Shown here: in pieces, positions 1 to 11,899 of the stretch
How positions within the stretch are numbered: position 1 is the stretch's first letter
Layout of the letters: every line of letters starts with the position of its first letter
Assembly (NCBI RefSeq): GCF_031143425.1
Contig: NC_090451.1
Span: 347,270,339-347,334,338 of the forward strand
Direction: 5' to 3'
Length of the DNA: 64,000 bases
DNA from: Pleurodeles waltl
Lineage: Eukaryota > Chordata > Amphibia > Caudata > Salamandridae
Made by a program: the position numbers and the translations under genes
The notes under the pieces: generated by a model
The model's input: the letters and a program-made list of their open reading frames with translations, nothing else
Told to the model about the DNA's origin: nothing
Databases searched by the model: none

Positions 1-160
1 ATAATGCCATCAAAAAACACATTTCCTCATCCAATATTAATTTGTGCACCATATCCTTAAAAATACTGGGGTCCTCCCCATGGAGGGGCAGAAACATAAT
101 TACACAAACAAAAATTTAACAAGTAAAAAAAAACGTTTTATCCAAATTAGAAAGTATCTT

Positions 161-460
161 TAATTAAATCCATAATGTAAAAGAATCCTAATGTTTATAG
201 GCAATTTTCATCATCACCCTTAATTAAATTGTCCATTCGGTTATCATACAATAACATTCAACATATGTAATAAAGTTCTAATATTTGTCTGGAATTCTCA
301 TCATCACCCTTAATAAAATTGTCCATTCAGTCCTCACACAGTAACAATCAACGTATGTAGAATGTTATTGTATAGAGTCCGAATGGACAATTTAATTAAG
401 GGTGATGATGAGAATTCAGGATAAATGTTAGGATTCGATTACATTATGGATATAACTAAA
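161..460. repeat. Foldback of three copies of an ~85-100 bp unit
   Basis: The block containing 'catcatcacccttaat' followed by 'aaattgtccattc' occurs at about 161-260 and 268-352 in direct orientation and again at about 358-460 inverted. The outer copies form inverted-repeat arms of roughly 100 bp that begin and end with 'tccataatgtaa' and its complement. Such a structure fits a foldback DNA transposon or MITE with an internal duplication. I saw no clear target-site duplication. Confidence 0.7.
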
Positions 461-3281
461 GGTAATTTCAAATCTTGAAAAGTAGGTTATCCCCAATAAA
501 GGCAGTATATTAATGCATTTTAATCAAATAGTAATTTGAATTGCGATCTAGATAAGTATGTAAATACACTATAAGGGTAGCCAGGTCTTATTTTTGTAAA
601 GACAATCTGTTTTTGTATGCATACACATGCTATTTGCAAAGCAGAACACTTGAATGAAAATTAGATTGCACTGCTCTTACACAGTTTTTAAAATTTGCAT
701 CTTACTTCAAGTAAGTGTTGGCTCAAAAATTAGCTGGGGCTGATTGTAATGCTGCAAGATGCTTTTTCAAAATGACTTCAACTTATTATTATGAGAGGCA
801 CTCAATTCATATGCTAGGGGCTAATATCTGGCCTTTCTGCCCCTCCTGTCATACCCTGGACTCACAATGATTAGGGTCCCTGGTCCAACAAATATGCACT
901 CCTTAAAACTCATAAGAATTAGTACCGACAGTCCCTTGAGTCTATCTCAGTCTCCCCATTCTTTGACCATGACCATTGCCCCCAATCCGTCTCTATTTCC
1001 AAATTCTATAGCCTTTACCAATATCCTGCTTCCTAGGTTCCTGCCCCTGATGACTGCTATACTATGGACTTCAACACCTAAACCACAGAGTTGTTGAAAG
1101 TCTCCTTTCTAGAGTAACATACAGGATATTGCATGTTACGCTTCTTTTCAATTGTGGGACCATTGCTTTTTCTTTGATTTTTCCAGAGTCTTGTCACTTC
1201 TGTGGGTGTTCCACATGAGTTTAAATTTCCATGGATATATCTCAAAACTTAATTAATAGATTTCTGTGATGTCAGAGTGAGAGATGTCCTGAAATGGAGG
1301 CCCTAGATCAATCCAGGAGGTGCCATCCAGGAAAGACCTTTGTCTAGGATTCAGAATCCAACAACCAAAGATGATGAAGGAAATGTAGGAAATGTTAGGT
1401 TTCTAGGTTCGTATATGGGGTAACTAAATTAAACAAGTAAATAATGAAACAAGAGAACATTGAGAAAAAAAGACAGAAATTTTTAATTTTCAAGATAAAG
1501 TTTGCTTTGTGGCTAATACTCTGGCCAGAGAGGTAATCCGGATAAACAAAATGTAGCAGTAACACACTGACATTTTTTTAAGAAAAAAGTATTGGAAGAG
1601 CTTTCTTGAGATAAGTTAAAGGACTAACCTTGATGTGGAACTGTCCGGATAAGGCCTATTAAGCCTCATATTAAGTAACAATTAACACTATTTGGGCCTA
1701 ACAGTAAAACAGCATTTAAGTGACCAAGAAAAATGCAGACAGGAGAAAACAAGGATCACCTAGAAACCAAAATCAGATCAAATACCCTCACTTTTCTCTC
1801 TCTTTCCCCAAACTACCCCCCCCGAATTGGCATTCAAGTATCACATGGCTCTAGTGGCAGGTGGCTGAGGTAAGACAGGGAACTAGAGGAATAATCAACA
1901 CTTCAGTAGTGGCTAGTGAAGAATTGCAGGTTACCACTTTTTTGCTACAAACACAAGCCCATGTGTAGGCATGATGTTTGGATGAGTTCTGAGAAGTTTA
2001 TAGATTTAATTAATGCTCTGCCTGATTATCCTAGAACTTCATGACCTGAGGTACCTGGAGTACTGTCTACCTTTATCAAAAATGCAGGCAGAATAACATC
2101 AGCTAAGAAAATAACAGATGAGAATGGAACAGGAGTTATTCACTGGGTCTTACCATCCTCTTGTAATATAGCACTGTAAGTCATTATGACATCCAACAAT
2201 CTTTCATCAGTGAGCTAGCTTGTGTGTTTCTTCTCCTATCATTGCACATGAAGTACCCATGGCACTGCAGCAGTATGTGGTGATTGCTGTAATACCTCCA
2301 CCATGAGTGCCTTTGGCTCCACCCAAAATATTTCATGGTGATAATGCAAAATACAGACTACTTATGAACCAGTGCCATTTGCAGCTCTTCAGTAGATTGG
2401 ACACATTCCCCAGTGATTCCCTAAGGGGGGAGAGGGGGGAGGTAATGCAGTTATATGTTATATCCCACTGGTTGAAAGGGATGACCCTTTGTTGTATGAC
2501 TTTTCATAATTACAAAGGCTATGAGACCAATTTCACTAGGCACACATTTATACACATTTATTGAGGTTTATCATGGTTTACGAGATTACCTGAAAGATGC
2601 TCTGACGCAATTAACCCTCTGAGCCTTGTGATGAATTAATCAACCAAATGATGAAATTAGGCAGGAGAAATCCAGGATAAAGGATGCAGTGATAAAAAGG
2701 ATATTGTCCCCAAATTTAACATTCAAAATGGGTAACCAATGGAAAAACAAGGTCGGTTTCCATAGACAAAAACAGAAATAGGTGTCACCTTATGCTGTGC
2801 CTTAATTGAGAGAAGTCTGGACACACTGCTAAAGAATGCCCACCAAACCAAGGCTTCCGAAACTGTGCCATCAGTTAAGTAACCAGCAAAAGAGATTCTG
2901 GGAAAAGTAAAACACTATCTGAGGAAGGGGACATTTTGCAATTTCTGAGGTTCTTATGTTATCACCGCAACACAGAGTACACATTCAAGTTCTTCTAGAT
3001 TCTGCTGTCACTGGCAAGTCTTCACAATATAAATTAGTCTTACTAGACATAATAAAAGAACACTCAGAATCAGAACACTCTGTTGGTGGTAGAGAGTTAT
3101 CATCAGGATTAATTACTTTACAAATCGAGCCCATGAATATGAGGTGTATCAATGGTTATTCTGAGCAAATACAGTTTGACCTAATTGATACCCATTGTTT
3201 GCTGTAATATTTGTCATATTCTGGGTTAAATAACACAAACAAAAGATTGATTGGCAGCTAGGAAATGTAATATGAGACTCT
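461..3281. other. AT-rich non-coding stretch, no supported gene
   Basis: Open frames here are short and lack recognisable domains. I see no tandem array, terminal repeats or splice-flanked exon. It reads as intron or intergenic DNA. Confidence 0.5.
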
Positions 3282-3451
3282 GGGCCTGATTTAGAGTTTG
3301 GCAGACAGATTACTCCATCACAAACATGACGGAAATCCTCTCCGCTGTATTGAGAATTCAAGTGAAAATAATGGAATCGTAATACAGCGGACGGGATATG
3401 CACAATGTTTGTGATGGAGTAACCCCATCCGCCAAACTCTAGATCAGGCAC
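3282..3451. mobile_element. Short Harbinger-type MITE (copy 1)
   Basis: The 170-bp segment starts GGGCCTGATTTAGAGTTTGG and ends with the near-complement of that sequence, giving imperfect TIRs of about 25 bp. Inside the TIRs the motif 'ttactccatcacaaacatga' is echoed in inverted form near the right end. Flanking trinucleotides are TCT and TAT, so the 3-bp duplication is not perfect. A related copy lies at 61311-61478. It is non-autonomous and would need transposase supplied in trans. Confidence 0.7.
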
Positions 3452-4798
3452 TATTTCTTTTGAGATCAACAGTCTTATTCAGAACCTCTTTGATCAGTGT
3501 CACCATTTAGTTTTGCAGCAGTACCCACCCTGGATATAGGACGTTTGGCTCAGCACAATAACAAGACTTCAATTACATATTTGATAAGGTCAAAGCGAAT
3601 GAACTCTCACCTCATCATACTTCTAACCGTCAGACACACTGTCAACCAGGAGCGATATAGCTATGTAGTAACATCTATGCCCTCATAGAACAGGAAACTG
3701 AGCAATTTCAGCAGTATTTAGATGAACGTTTACTCTATAGCTTTATCTGCATCTCCAAGTCTCCAGTATCTTCTCCACTCTTTTTTGTTCAAGAGAGAAG
3801 TGCATATTTACAAACCTGGACTGATTACTGCAACTTTAACAAGGTCATAATAAAAAAGGTACCCTTGTACACTAATGTCGGCGTAGTAGACCAAGTGAGA
3901 CAATCAACTATTTATGCAAAATTTTATTTGTGAGGTATGTATTATCTTGTCGCAGTCTGAAAGGGACTGAATGGAAGACTGAATTATTTCCAAAACATTG
4001 TCTCTATGAGTACTCTGTTATCACTTTCAGGCTCTGCAGAGCAGCAGTGGCTTTCCTATTGAGTGGCAGCCAGTGTGGTTGTCTACAATGAGTTGTCTAC
4101 AATGATGACTTTATGATCTATTATAAATCAGAAGACAAACATATCCAGCCTGTGTGAGCTATTTTGCAGCCTTTATGAGAGAATCAAGCATATTTCATTT
4201 TATATGTATGGATTTCTTTATTTCTCGCACAGGAATGTAAATGGTTGGGAGAAAATTGGATGCAATTCTCAATTGACCCATACCTATTTGTCTAAAAGAT
4301 TTCAAAGTTTTCTTGGCTTCAAGGACTTTTGCTGAAGGTATATTTTGCACTTCTCAGATTTTGTTAGTCCAATCACTTGTCTGCTAAAAAAGGGTATGCA
4401 ATTTGCTTGGATTCAGGAAGCCATGAAAGAATAAAGCTTTCCAAAAACTGCAGAGATGTTCTCAAACAACATCAGTATTGCTCCATCCAGACCCCATAAA
4501 GAACTTTATCCTGTGGCATTCACACAATTACCATGTACATTAATCATAACAATGTACAGTTCTTACTTTCGCCTCAAAGATTGTTACCCAACAACTGAGG
4601 TGCACCTTATTCTTCAACCAATATGATTTCACAATTATTTTCCATCCTGGTAAAAGAACGCCAAAGTGGATGCTCTCTCTTTGTTGGGTGCCACCCACCT
4701 AATGTGGTGGCTCCTTTAAGGTGGTACACGTAGCCTTTAAGGCTATGTGCTGCACCATGATGACTGCTCATCGTCAGCTCCCCTACCCCTGTACTTAC
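3452..4798. other. Non-coding stretch, nothing recognised
   Basis: No domain-bearing frame, terminal repeat or tandem array was seen. It could be intron 3' to the exon-like segment that follows on the minus strand. Confidence 0.4.
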
Positions 4799-4900
4799 CT
4801 GTGTGGAGGCATCGTCCTCCTTCCATCTTGTCCTTCCGAGCACTCTGCCTCCTCACAGTTCTCCATGGAGTCATTTGGTTTCTTCTCTGCTTCAAAAACC
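4799..4900 (-). CDS. Candidate 102-nt internal exon of an unidentified host gene
   Basis: On the minus strand a pyrimidine-rich tract ending TGTCTTTTCCAG is followed by 102 nt and then a textbook donor, CAG|GTAAGTAC. The length is a multiple of three, so including or skipping the exon keeps frame. Two of the three frames are open. The frame starting after one base gives 33 residues rich in Glu, Asp, Cys and Asn, including NDSMENCEEAECSE. I do not recognise the protein. One exon in tens of kilobases would be normal in a giant-intron genome, but chance splice sites or an exapted repeat are not excluded. Confidence 0.35.
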
Positions 4901-7185
4901 CTGGAAAAGACAAAGCAAAAGACATTATTTAAGCAGCAACCTTTAAAGATTGGTAACATTTATGGTTGACACTAAAACAAAGAAGAAACACTTATCGGAA
5001 GGAGTCCGGTTGTAAACGACTGGTGAAGTCAACCATTATTTTTCTGTTGTTGTTGCTATATAAGGAAAAGAAAGACATTTTATTATTGTTGTCAGCAGCA
5101 GTGACATTTCAGGAGATGAAACACTACTATGCCTAGGAATCATTATTGAAACTTGATCTATTGTAAAGGATATATGTTTTATTACCTAGGTGTGTAAAGC
5201 ATATACACTTGGGTAGGTGCTAGAGTGAACTGTTATTTGTTTAACAATACCTGTGACAATTTCCTGTGGATTTAATTATCTTGATTTTGTTTTTAGAAGT
5301 GTTGCATAGTCAATTCAGCCTACAGGAACTAGCACCTAAAAGAAAGAGAAAAGGGACATTAGGTAAATCAATTTGAGTTACATTAAATTGTGAAGAAGTT
5401 ACACTGAGTATTGTAAGGTACGAAAGGTTATTCTTGTGTTTGTAAAAGTGAAAAGACACCTGACATAGCACAGTGGAAGTCTGGTTGCATCCTGGTCAGG
5501 TTCGTCCCTTCATCCCAGTGGGTCAGGCGTGAATTCTTTTGAAGTAGCGTTTGGTTCATAGGGAGGTTGTGAACTACGCTGTTTCCATTTCACTCTTGCA
5601 GAAAGGTACAAGCATGACAGTCTTGAGTAAGTTAGTACCTTAACCTTCTTCAACTATTATTCCAGGGGTGAGGTGGGTGGGGTGTAGTGACAGGTTTGAT
5701 AGATGCACAAGAATTCCTTCAAAGTGTTTGAGAAGAACCAGCAATGTTTGGATGAATTAAATGGGTACAGGGAGATGCACATTCAGTTTGAGAATGATTG
5801 TTTCAAAATAAGGAAACAGTGTGTTACCCATGCCAACATTACAACAGAAGGCTCTTCAGTGGTACTGTTCATCTGCTCGGATGGGGCATTATGGTTAAAG
5901 TAAAACCCAGCAGATAGCAAAGTGATGGTTTTGATGGGAGAACATTTCTAAGGATTTTCATGATTTAATCCAGAATTATGGTTTGTTTAATGTGCTGCAT
6001 GCTCTACTCGCTGCTTTATTTCTGCTATTTTCTGTTGCAAAGCATTGAAAACATACTGGCCTCTGAGTTGGAGTGATAACACATTTGCAAAATGGAAGGG
6101 GTCCCGTTTGGACCCCTCCCCATTTTTTAATGTCAAAAACATGTATTGCTGAGAAAAGTCATTGGTCCAGGGGATCACTGCCAACTCTCAAACAAACTGG
6201 AAGAATACATTCTGCCATCTTTATTTTAAGGAAAATGGTCTGCATTAAAAAGGACATTTAAATGCAATCACAGATATGGTGGTCTGCTGACCCAAGCAAG
6301 CCACTTTCCATGATATGAAATCCAACAGTAGTAGTCTGTAATTTGCATCTTACCTCATGAATATTGATTATTTGACTAACTAGAATTCAAAATGTTGTGA
6401 GGCAACCGCTTAGTACATGGTTCAGTTCACAAAATGTGTTTCCATTTGTAAAACCTCAATGCACAACTTGCAACCACCTCTTACAAATGGATATGTTGTA
6501 CATCTGTCCCCAAACATTCTATCTCTTCAATAAATGAACATGGATACACTGACTGAAATAACTGTGCTAGTCTACTTCCACTATGTGTAACTTGAGCCTC
6601 ATAGTAATTACTTACTGATTCTAATACCAGATCTTGCTTCATTCTCAATGAGATTAATGTATTAAGACCTGAATTCAATAGTTTGTTAATATTTGGACAA
6701 TAGAGTGCAGTTATCACATCTTGTGCTAGCTAGTGCAGTGTATTATCACAATTATCACATTCAATTCACTGTGTCACAGTCATTAAATATATGAATCATC
6801 TGCTAATCATAAACAATTTTCTTTGAATCTCACAATATAAGAATTTCTTTTATTGTTTCTAGAATTTCTGAGATTTCTGTTTTTGGTGTTATCCTTAGTT
6901 TGCATTTTTTACTTCTAATTGTGCTGCATTTATCACAAACTTCAAGTTTTTAATAGACTTGACCACCTTTTGCATTTGAAAATACAGAATGTTCTTTAAG
7001 TAAACAATGCATTGACTATGTAAACCCCATGTGTACTTTAAAAATTAGTTACCTATATGTAGGTATCATCCAGCATCGTTCTTAATGAATCATCCTTCTA
7101 GCTATAATACATTACCAGATATTATAATAGAATCTTCTGAAGAATGCAATATTTGATTTTTCATAATAAGTGTTAGGTAATACTC
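4901..7185. other. Non-coding stretch, nothing firmly supported
   Basis: AT-rich sequence with short frames only. A weak pol III box pair lies near 5466-5508, judged insufficient. The minus strand of about 6480-6717 is open without recognisable domains and may be part of the degenerate coding-like tract continuing to 7873. Confidence 0.4.
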
Positions 7186-7188
7186 TAA

Positions 7189-7256
7189 GGGACATATGTA
7201 CAGACACATTTTCCCATTGACACAGAATGGGAAAAACCCTTTGCTACATCTGGCCC
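7189..7256. mobile_element. 68-bp miniature MITE with TAA target duplication
   Basis: GGGACATATGTAC at the left and the complement of GGGCCAGATGTAG at the right form 13-bp imperfect TIRs. TAA at 7186-7188 and 7257-7259 flanks the element, matching the TWA target preference of PIF/Harbinger transposases. The centre is a small hairpin, TTTTCCCATT facing AATGGGAAAA. The TIR resembles that of the 704-bp MITE at 25467-26170. Confidence 0.75.
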
Positions 7257-7642
7257 TAAATTCCTATACTGAAACCAAATTATACACAGTCTTCCTTTCT
7301 TCCCACCAATTTTTGATGATAACTCAAATTATATACAAAAAATATTTCTCAGTAACTGGGTTCTATGGAATTCTTTGCAATCTCAGTTCTGTTAAGACAT
7401 TTGAAAGGAGAATATAACTTTAAACTGTTCCTGCTCCTGTCTGAATATTTATAGATATCCTTTACTACATCAAAAGCAATTGAAATAAATTCTGAATTTG
7501 AATATATTCTCCTCACTATAATTTTAAAATAATTATCTAATAAATTAAATTTTCTCTAATATTTTCTGCATGTTTCTCTTATATGTTTAAGAGCTTCTTG
7601 AGCTAATCATGTGTTAAAGCCATAGCTGTTAATGCAATGAAA

Positions 7643-7873
7643 TCACATTTTATTGATTTTTTCTCTTTGGCCTTTAAGAAAAACATGAAAATTCACATTT
7701 TCATGCAGAATATCTATGGTTTGCTTTGTAGTTTCTAGGGACAATTGATTCATCCACTCTTGATATGGTTTGCTTATGCTACATATGTCAGTGTGTACTT
7801 TGTTATACCTTGGGTCTGGTAGATTAGCCAATGCCCCTGTTGCTCCTTTAGAAAATTGCTCATTATATTGGTT
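7643..7873 (-). pseudogene. Unrecognised degenerate coding-like segment
   Basis: A minus-strand frame of about 75 residues here has ordinary protein composition (Asn, Tyr, Gln, Leu rich, few low-complexity runs) and stops at about 7643. A second frame continues for a short way with further stops, as if a frameshift had occurred. The overall look is an old retroelement coding relic, possibly envelope-like, but I recognise no motif and assign no family. Confidence 0.2.
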
Positions 7874-7875
7874 CA

Positions 7876-7920
7876 TTTGTAAATTCCAAACACATAATCC
7901 CCATGTTCGGAATTTACAAA
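7876..7920. repeat. Hairpin with 12-bp perfect arms
   Basis: TTTGTAAATTCC at 7876-7887 is mirrored by its exact complement at 7909-7920. The hairpin sits at the junction between the coding-like relic and the L1 3' flank, so it may mark an element end. Confidence 0.6.
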
Positions 7921-8039
7921 TCTCCCACCTACAACCTCTCTGTGTGGAGGGGGGTAGGTGAAAAAAGGGAGGGGAAGGTAGAACGGGAGGGAATGGGAAG
8001 CACATCATTTGCAGTAAAACAGTTACATCACTCAATGGG

Positions 8040-11000
8040 TATACTTAAAGTGAATGTTGTAGGCTAGGAATCCCCTGTTGGGGTCATTTCAGTCAGATTG
8101 ATTAAGAGGGAGTCTTGACTGGTCTTGGCAGTTGAAGGATGTGTAGATAAGATGGACATGTTAGTTCCCTGAATTCATCTGACATATATTGCATACAGGG
8201 GCCCCAGGTTTTACGGAAGAGGGGCAGCGAGCCGGTTGTTGCTGCTGTCAGTTTTTCCATACCCATGAGGGCCCATAACTTTTGCAGCCAATCAGTATGA
8301 GTGGGAATGGTCTCAGAGCCCCAGCGCAAAAGTAGTAGTTGTTTAGTAGCCCCCAGAATCAAAGTGATGGCCCGACCCTTAGGTTCACAAAGTGGATATA
8401 TTTGAGGGTTAGGAAGGCCCAGTAGCACGTAGCTTGGGAACTGCGGTACGCTAGTGTCATGTATGTCATCTATCACTTGGAGGATGGAATGCCAAAAGGA
8501 GGTGATATTCGGCCAGTGCCATAATAAGTGAGAAAGTGTGCCTTCCTGTCCACACCAATGCCAGCATCCGCTGTCGCCATGCACCCTCCACTTGACAACC
8601 TGTGCAGGTGTATAATACATGTAATGTGCTATTTTCAAAACATGTCTTTGTTAACCGCAGCGCGCACAGTTACTCATGCCGGGTGAAGGACATCTCGCCA
8701 CTCCCTGTCTGTAAATGTGTGCTTGCATTCCGTATCCCATCTGTGCCTCGCTGGTGTTGTGGAGCGTGCAGTTGGTGTGAGCAGCAAGGCGTAAATGTCA
8801 GAAAGGAGCCGCTTTCCGTGTACCTGATTAGCAACCATTGCTCAATTCGTGTGAGGGGTGGACTCGCATGCGGGCGTATCGCAGGCAAAGTTACCTAGTG
8901 GTGAACGGCCATGGATTGCTAGTATGTGGATGCTGGGAGACCGTATCCTACTTGGAAATGGTGGAAGTCCATGACTCCTTCCTCGTCAAAGAGGTTGCCT
9001 ATCCTCTTGCAGTTTGATTCCTGTCGGGGTGTAAAGGCGGGGTCGCTAATTGCAGAAGGAAAGTCTGGGTTACTGATAAGCAGTGCCTGTGGAGAGACCA
9101 CTGTGGTTAGCCCTTTCGTAACCTGTACCTTGTCCCATGCTCCCACCGAAGCCCTCAAGATAGGGAAGAGATACACCCCAGATGGTCAATATTTCTTTGG
9201 CAGCCATGGTACCTTCCAGATATGGGCTCATGCCACAGCCTGGTCAATTAAATACTAGTATTTCTCCGTAAGGGGTTGGGCCCATTTGGCTATGTAACAC
9301 AGCTGTGCAGTGTAGTAGTAGCTCAACAGGTGTGGAACTCCCAATCCTCTCTCGGTCTGCGGGAGGTATGCCTGGGCCTTTGACATTCTAGCCCTCTTAC
9401 CACTCCAAATGTACTCCCAGATAAGCACTTGCAATTTGTCTAGAAGGTTAAAGGCGGCTGCAATGGCATGGTCTGCATAAGGTCAAGTATTTTAGACAGA
9501 AGTGTTATCTTGACTACAACTAGGTGGCCAGGCCAGGAGAGACCGTGTGCTTTCCACCTCGCTAAGTCTGAGCACGTGGTGTTTAGTACCCTATTGTAGT
9601 TATGATCTACTATTGCCCCTAATGTAGGAGGTATCCGCAGGCCCAAGTACGTAATCCCTTGTGTGGCCCACGAGAAGGGGCGATTAGCATCCAAGGGAAC
9701 CCTTTCAACTTCAGGAATGGTGAGGTTCAATATGGACAATTTAGTGAGATTGGTTTTAAAATCTGATGCCTTACTGAAGGCCGTCAGCTCTGCCAAGACC
9801 CTAGGGAGAGAAGTCTGAGGCTGGGTCAGCTGAAGGAGCACATCGTCCGCGTAGAGAACCAGTTTATGTGATCTATCACCCTTTGACATGCCGAAAATGG
9901 CAGGGTGCTGCCTTATATGCCCAGCAAAGGGCTCCATATATAAGGTAAACAATAGACACAAGAGGGGGCATCCTTGTCAAGTGTCCCTTGAGATAGATAA
10001 TTGCCGGGACAGTCCCTCATTCATGACAACCATGGCTCTAGGTTTATCATAATTACATCTGATCCATTCGCAGAACCTGGAGCCGAGTCCGAGTTGCCTT
10101 AAGACCGCGTGGAGATACTGCCAGTGCACCCGGTCAAAGGCCTTCTCCGCATCAATGAAGAAGAGGAGGGCTGGAGTGTTAGAGCGGTAAACCTTGTCCA
10201 TCAGGTGGCATAATCGCTTAGTGTTGTCGCTATAGGACCGCTTGGGGATGAACCCGGTTTGGTCCAGTTATACCAGATCCTGCATATACGGGTTCAATCT
10301 ATGAGCTAAGATACCTGTGAAGATCTTAGGGTCTACATTTAATAATGTGATGGGTCGGTAGGAGGAGAATAGTTGAGGGTCTTTCCCCGGTTTGGGGATA
10401 ACTGTCACCATACCCAGTTGCATCGTATGTGGGAGGGGGCGGGATGGGCCCAGGGCATTGTACAGCTAGGCCAGCACAGGGGCTAGCTGAGTTCAAAAGG
10501 ACTTATAAAACTCTGCTCCAAAACCGTTAGCACCTGGAGCTTTAACTGGCTGCAGATGGTGTATGCTCGGGAGGACTTCCGTGGGTGTGATATCCGTCTC
10601 TAAGGTGGTGCTGTCTACAGGTGGGATCTGGTCCAGATAGTCCTCCATACCATTATGGTCTGCAGAGTATAAGTCTCAGTAAAAACGCTCTAAGTGATGA
10701 AGGATCAGCTCTTCCTGACATGTCGGGGTACCAGCAGGTAGCCTTAGTTCTTCCACCCATCACTCCGTGACCTGTGCATGGAGTTGGTAGGTCAGCAGAC
10801 GGCCCACCCTGTCTCCTCCAGCATAGAACTTTTGCTTAGTCCGGAGTAGGGCATACTCCGCCTTATCCTCATCCAAAGCTCGTAGTTGTTTCCGATGTGT
10901 GGTAAGTTGCCTCCTCACTGCTAGGGACCCAGTCCGACTATGTGACACCACCAGGGCCCTTATGTCATCTTCTAGTTTTTGATGCTTATTATGCCTCTTG

Positions 11001-11899
11001 ATATTTAGTCTCGCTGCTATTGCTATGAACTGACCCCTGATGACTGCTTAAAGGGCTTCCCATAGGGTCATATCATTGCTTGTGGGGGTGTCGTTTATGG
11101 TTAGAAAGTGGCTTATCATATTCCTAATTTCTGCCAAAACATACGTATAAGCTAAAAGTCTTGTGTTAAGATGCCCGTATCGTCTACTTGGGGTGTGATC
11201 AGAAAGAGCAAGGGACAGCGGGAGTGGAGAGTGATCTGACAGTGAGGCCACCCCAATTGCAGAGCTGGTAGTCACATTGGTAATACATGGAGTGGTGAGG
11301 AAAAGGTCTATATGTGCATATGTCTGATGCAGGGCCAAGAAAAAAGGAATATGTTCTATCCTCTGGATGTTGCCTGCACCAGCTGTCAGTCAACCCTGCC
11401 CCTTCAAGCCATTCCTGAAAACCCTTGAAAAGGCTCCTGTCTGGCCATATCTCTGGATGGGCCTATCTAATTGGGGATCTGGGACTATATTAAAGTCCCA
11501 GCCTACTACGATGTCCTCGTCAGGTGTTGCCAGGATCTTCCCCAGTGCATCTTTTAGGAAGCATTTTTGGTGTTCATTTGGCCCATATATATTAGCCATT
11601 GTCAGCCTTAGCCCCTGAATGTCAATATGTAGGGAGAGAAGCATCCCTGGAATCTCAGCCTGCACATGGATCACCTTCCCTGGAAAGCTTGTGGCCAGTA
11701 CAATTGCCACTCCCTCCCGCCACCCAGGACCCAACAAGTGGAATTGAAGGTCAAAGCAGCGTGACCTCAGTTTTTTCCAGTCTGAGTGAAATAAGTGAGT
11801 TTCCTATAGTAGACATATGTCACTCTTCATGTCTCTGATCTGCAGTAGAAGGGCCTGTCTCTTCACTGGGGCATTAAGGCCTCTTAAGTTAAGACTATA
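8040..11899 (-). mobile_element. L1-clade LINE, ORF2 region, cut at its 5' side by Harbinger A
   Basis: The minus strand encodes, in broken frames and in the correct order, an L1-type endonuclease, a reverse transcriptase and a C-terminal Cys/His region. The span (about 3.8 kb) matches a full L1 ORF2. The 5' part (ORF1 and 5' UTR) is absent: coding similarity runs to the very base where the Harbinger A terminal repeat begins at 11900. The 3' boundary is uncertain; a pyrimidine-rich tract on the L1 sense strand lies at about 7930-8000. No poly(A) tail or target duplication could be assigned. Confidence 0.85.
8102..11899 (-). pseudogene. L1 ORF2 pseudogene (endonuclease-reverse transcriptase)
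   Basis: Family knowledge: L1 ORF2p nicks target DNA with an APE-type endonuclease and primes reverse transcription there. Visible from the N-terminus (high coordinates): NLRGLNAPVKR, then CLL*ETH with the catalytic-region Gln turned into a TAG stop at 11804-11806; NIYGPN at about 11600; SDHSPL at about 11230; RT block YRPITLLNVDPKI at about 10340; QTGFIPKRS; DAEKAFDRVHW at about 10130; YADDVLLQL at about 9850; the GKRAR...LPQTERGLGVPHL stretch at about 9390; and a terminal C-W-H-W-C...H motif at about 8550. At least eight frameshifts or stops break the frame, so it is dead. L1 and the related Tx1 group are not separable from what I can see. Confidence 0.9.

Noticed and set aside
3149..3469. 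106-residue minus-strand frame
   Set aside because: It covers the short MITE and its TIRs, with no protein similarity.
5466..5508. A-box and B-box-like pair (TAGCACAGTGG, GGTTCGTCCC)
   Set aside because: Spacing of 22 bp is too short and no tRNA-like fold or SINE tail was visible.
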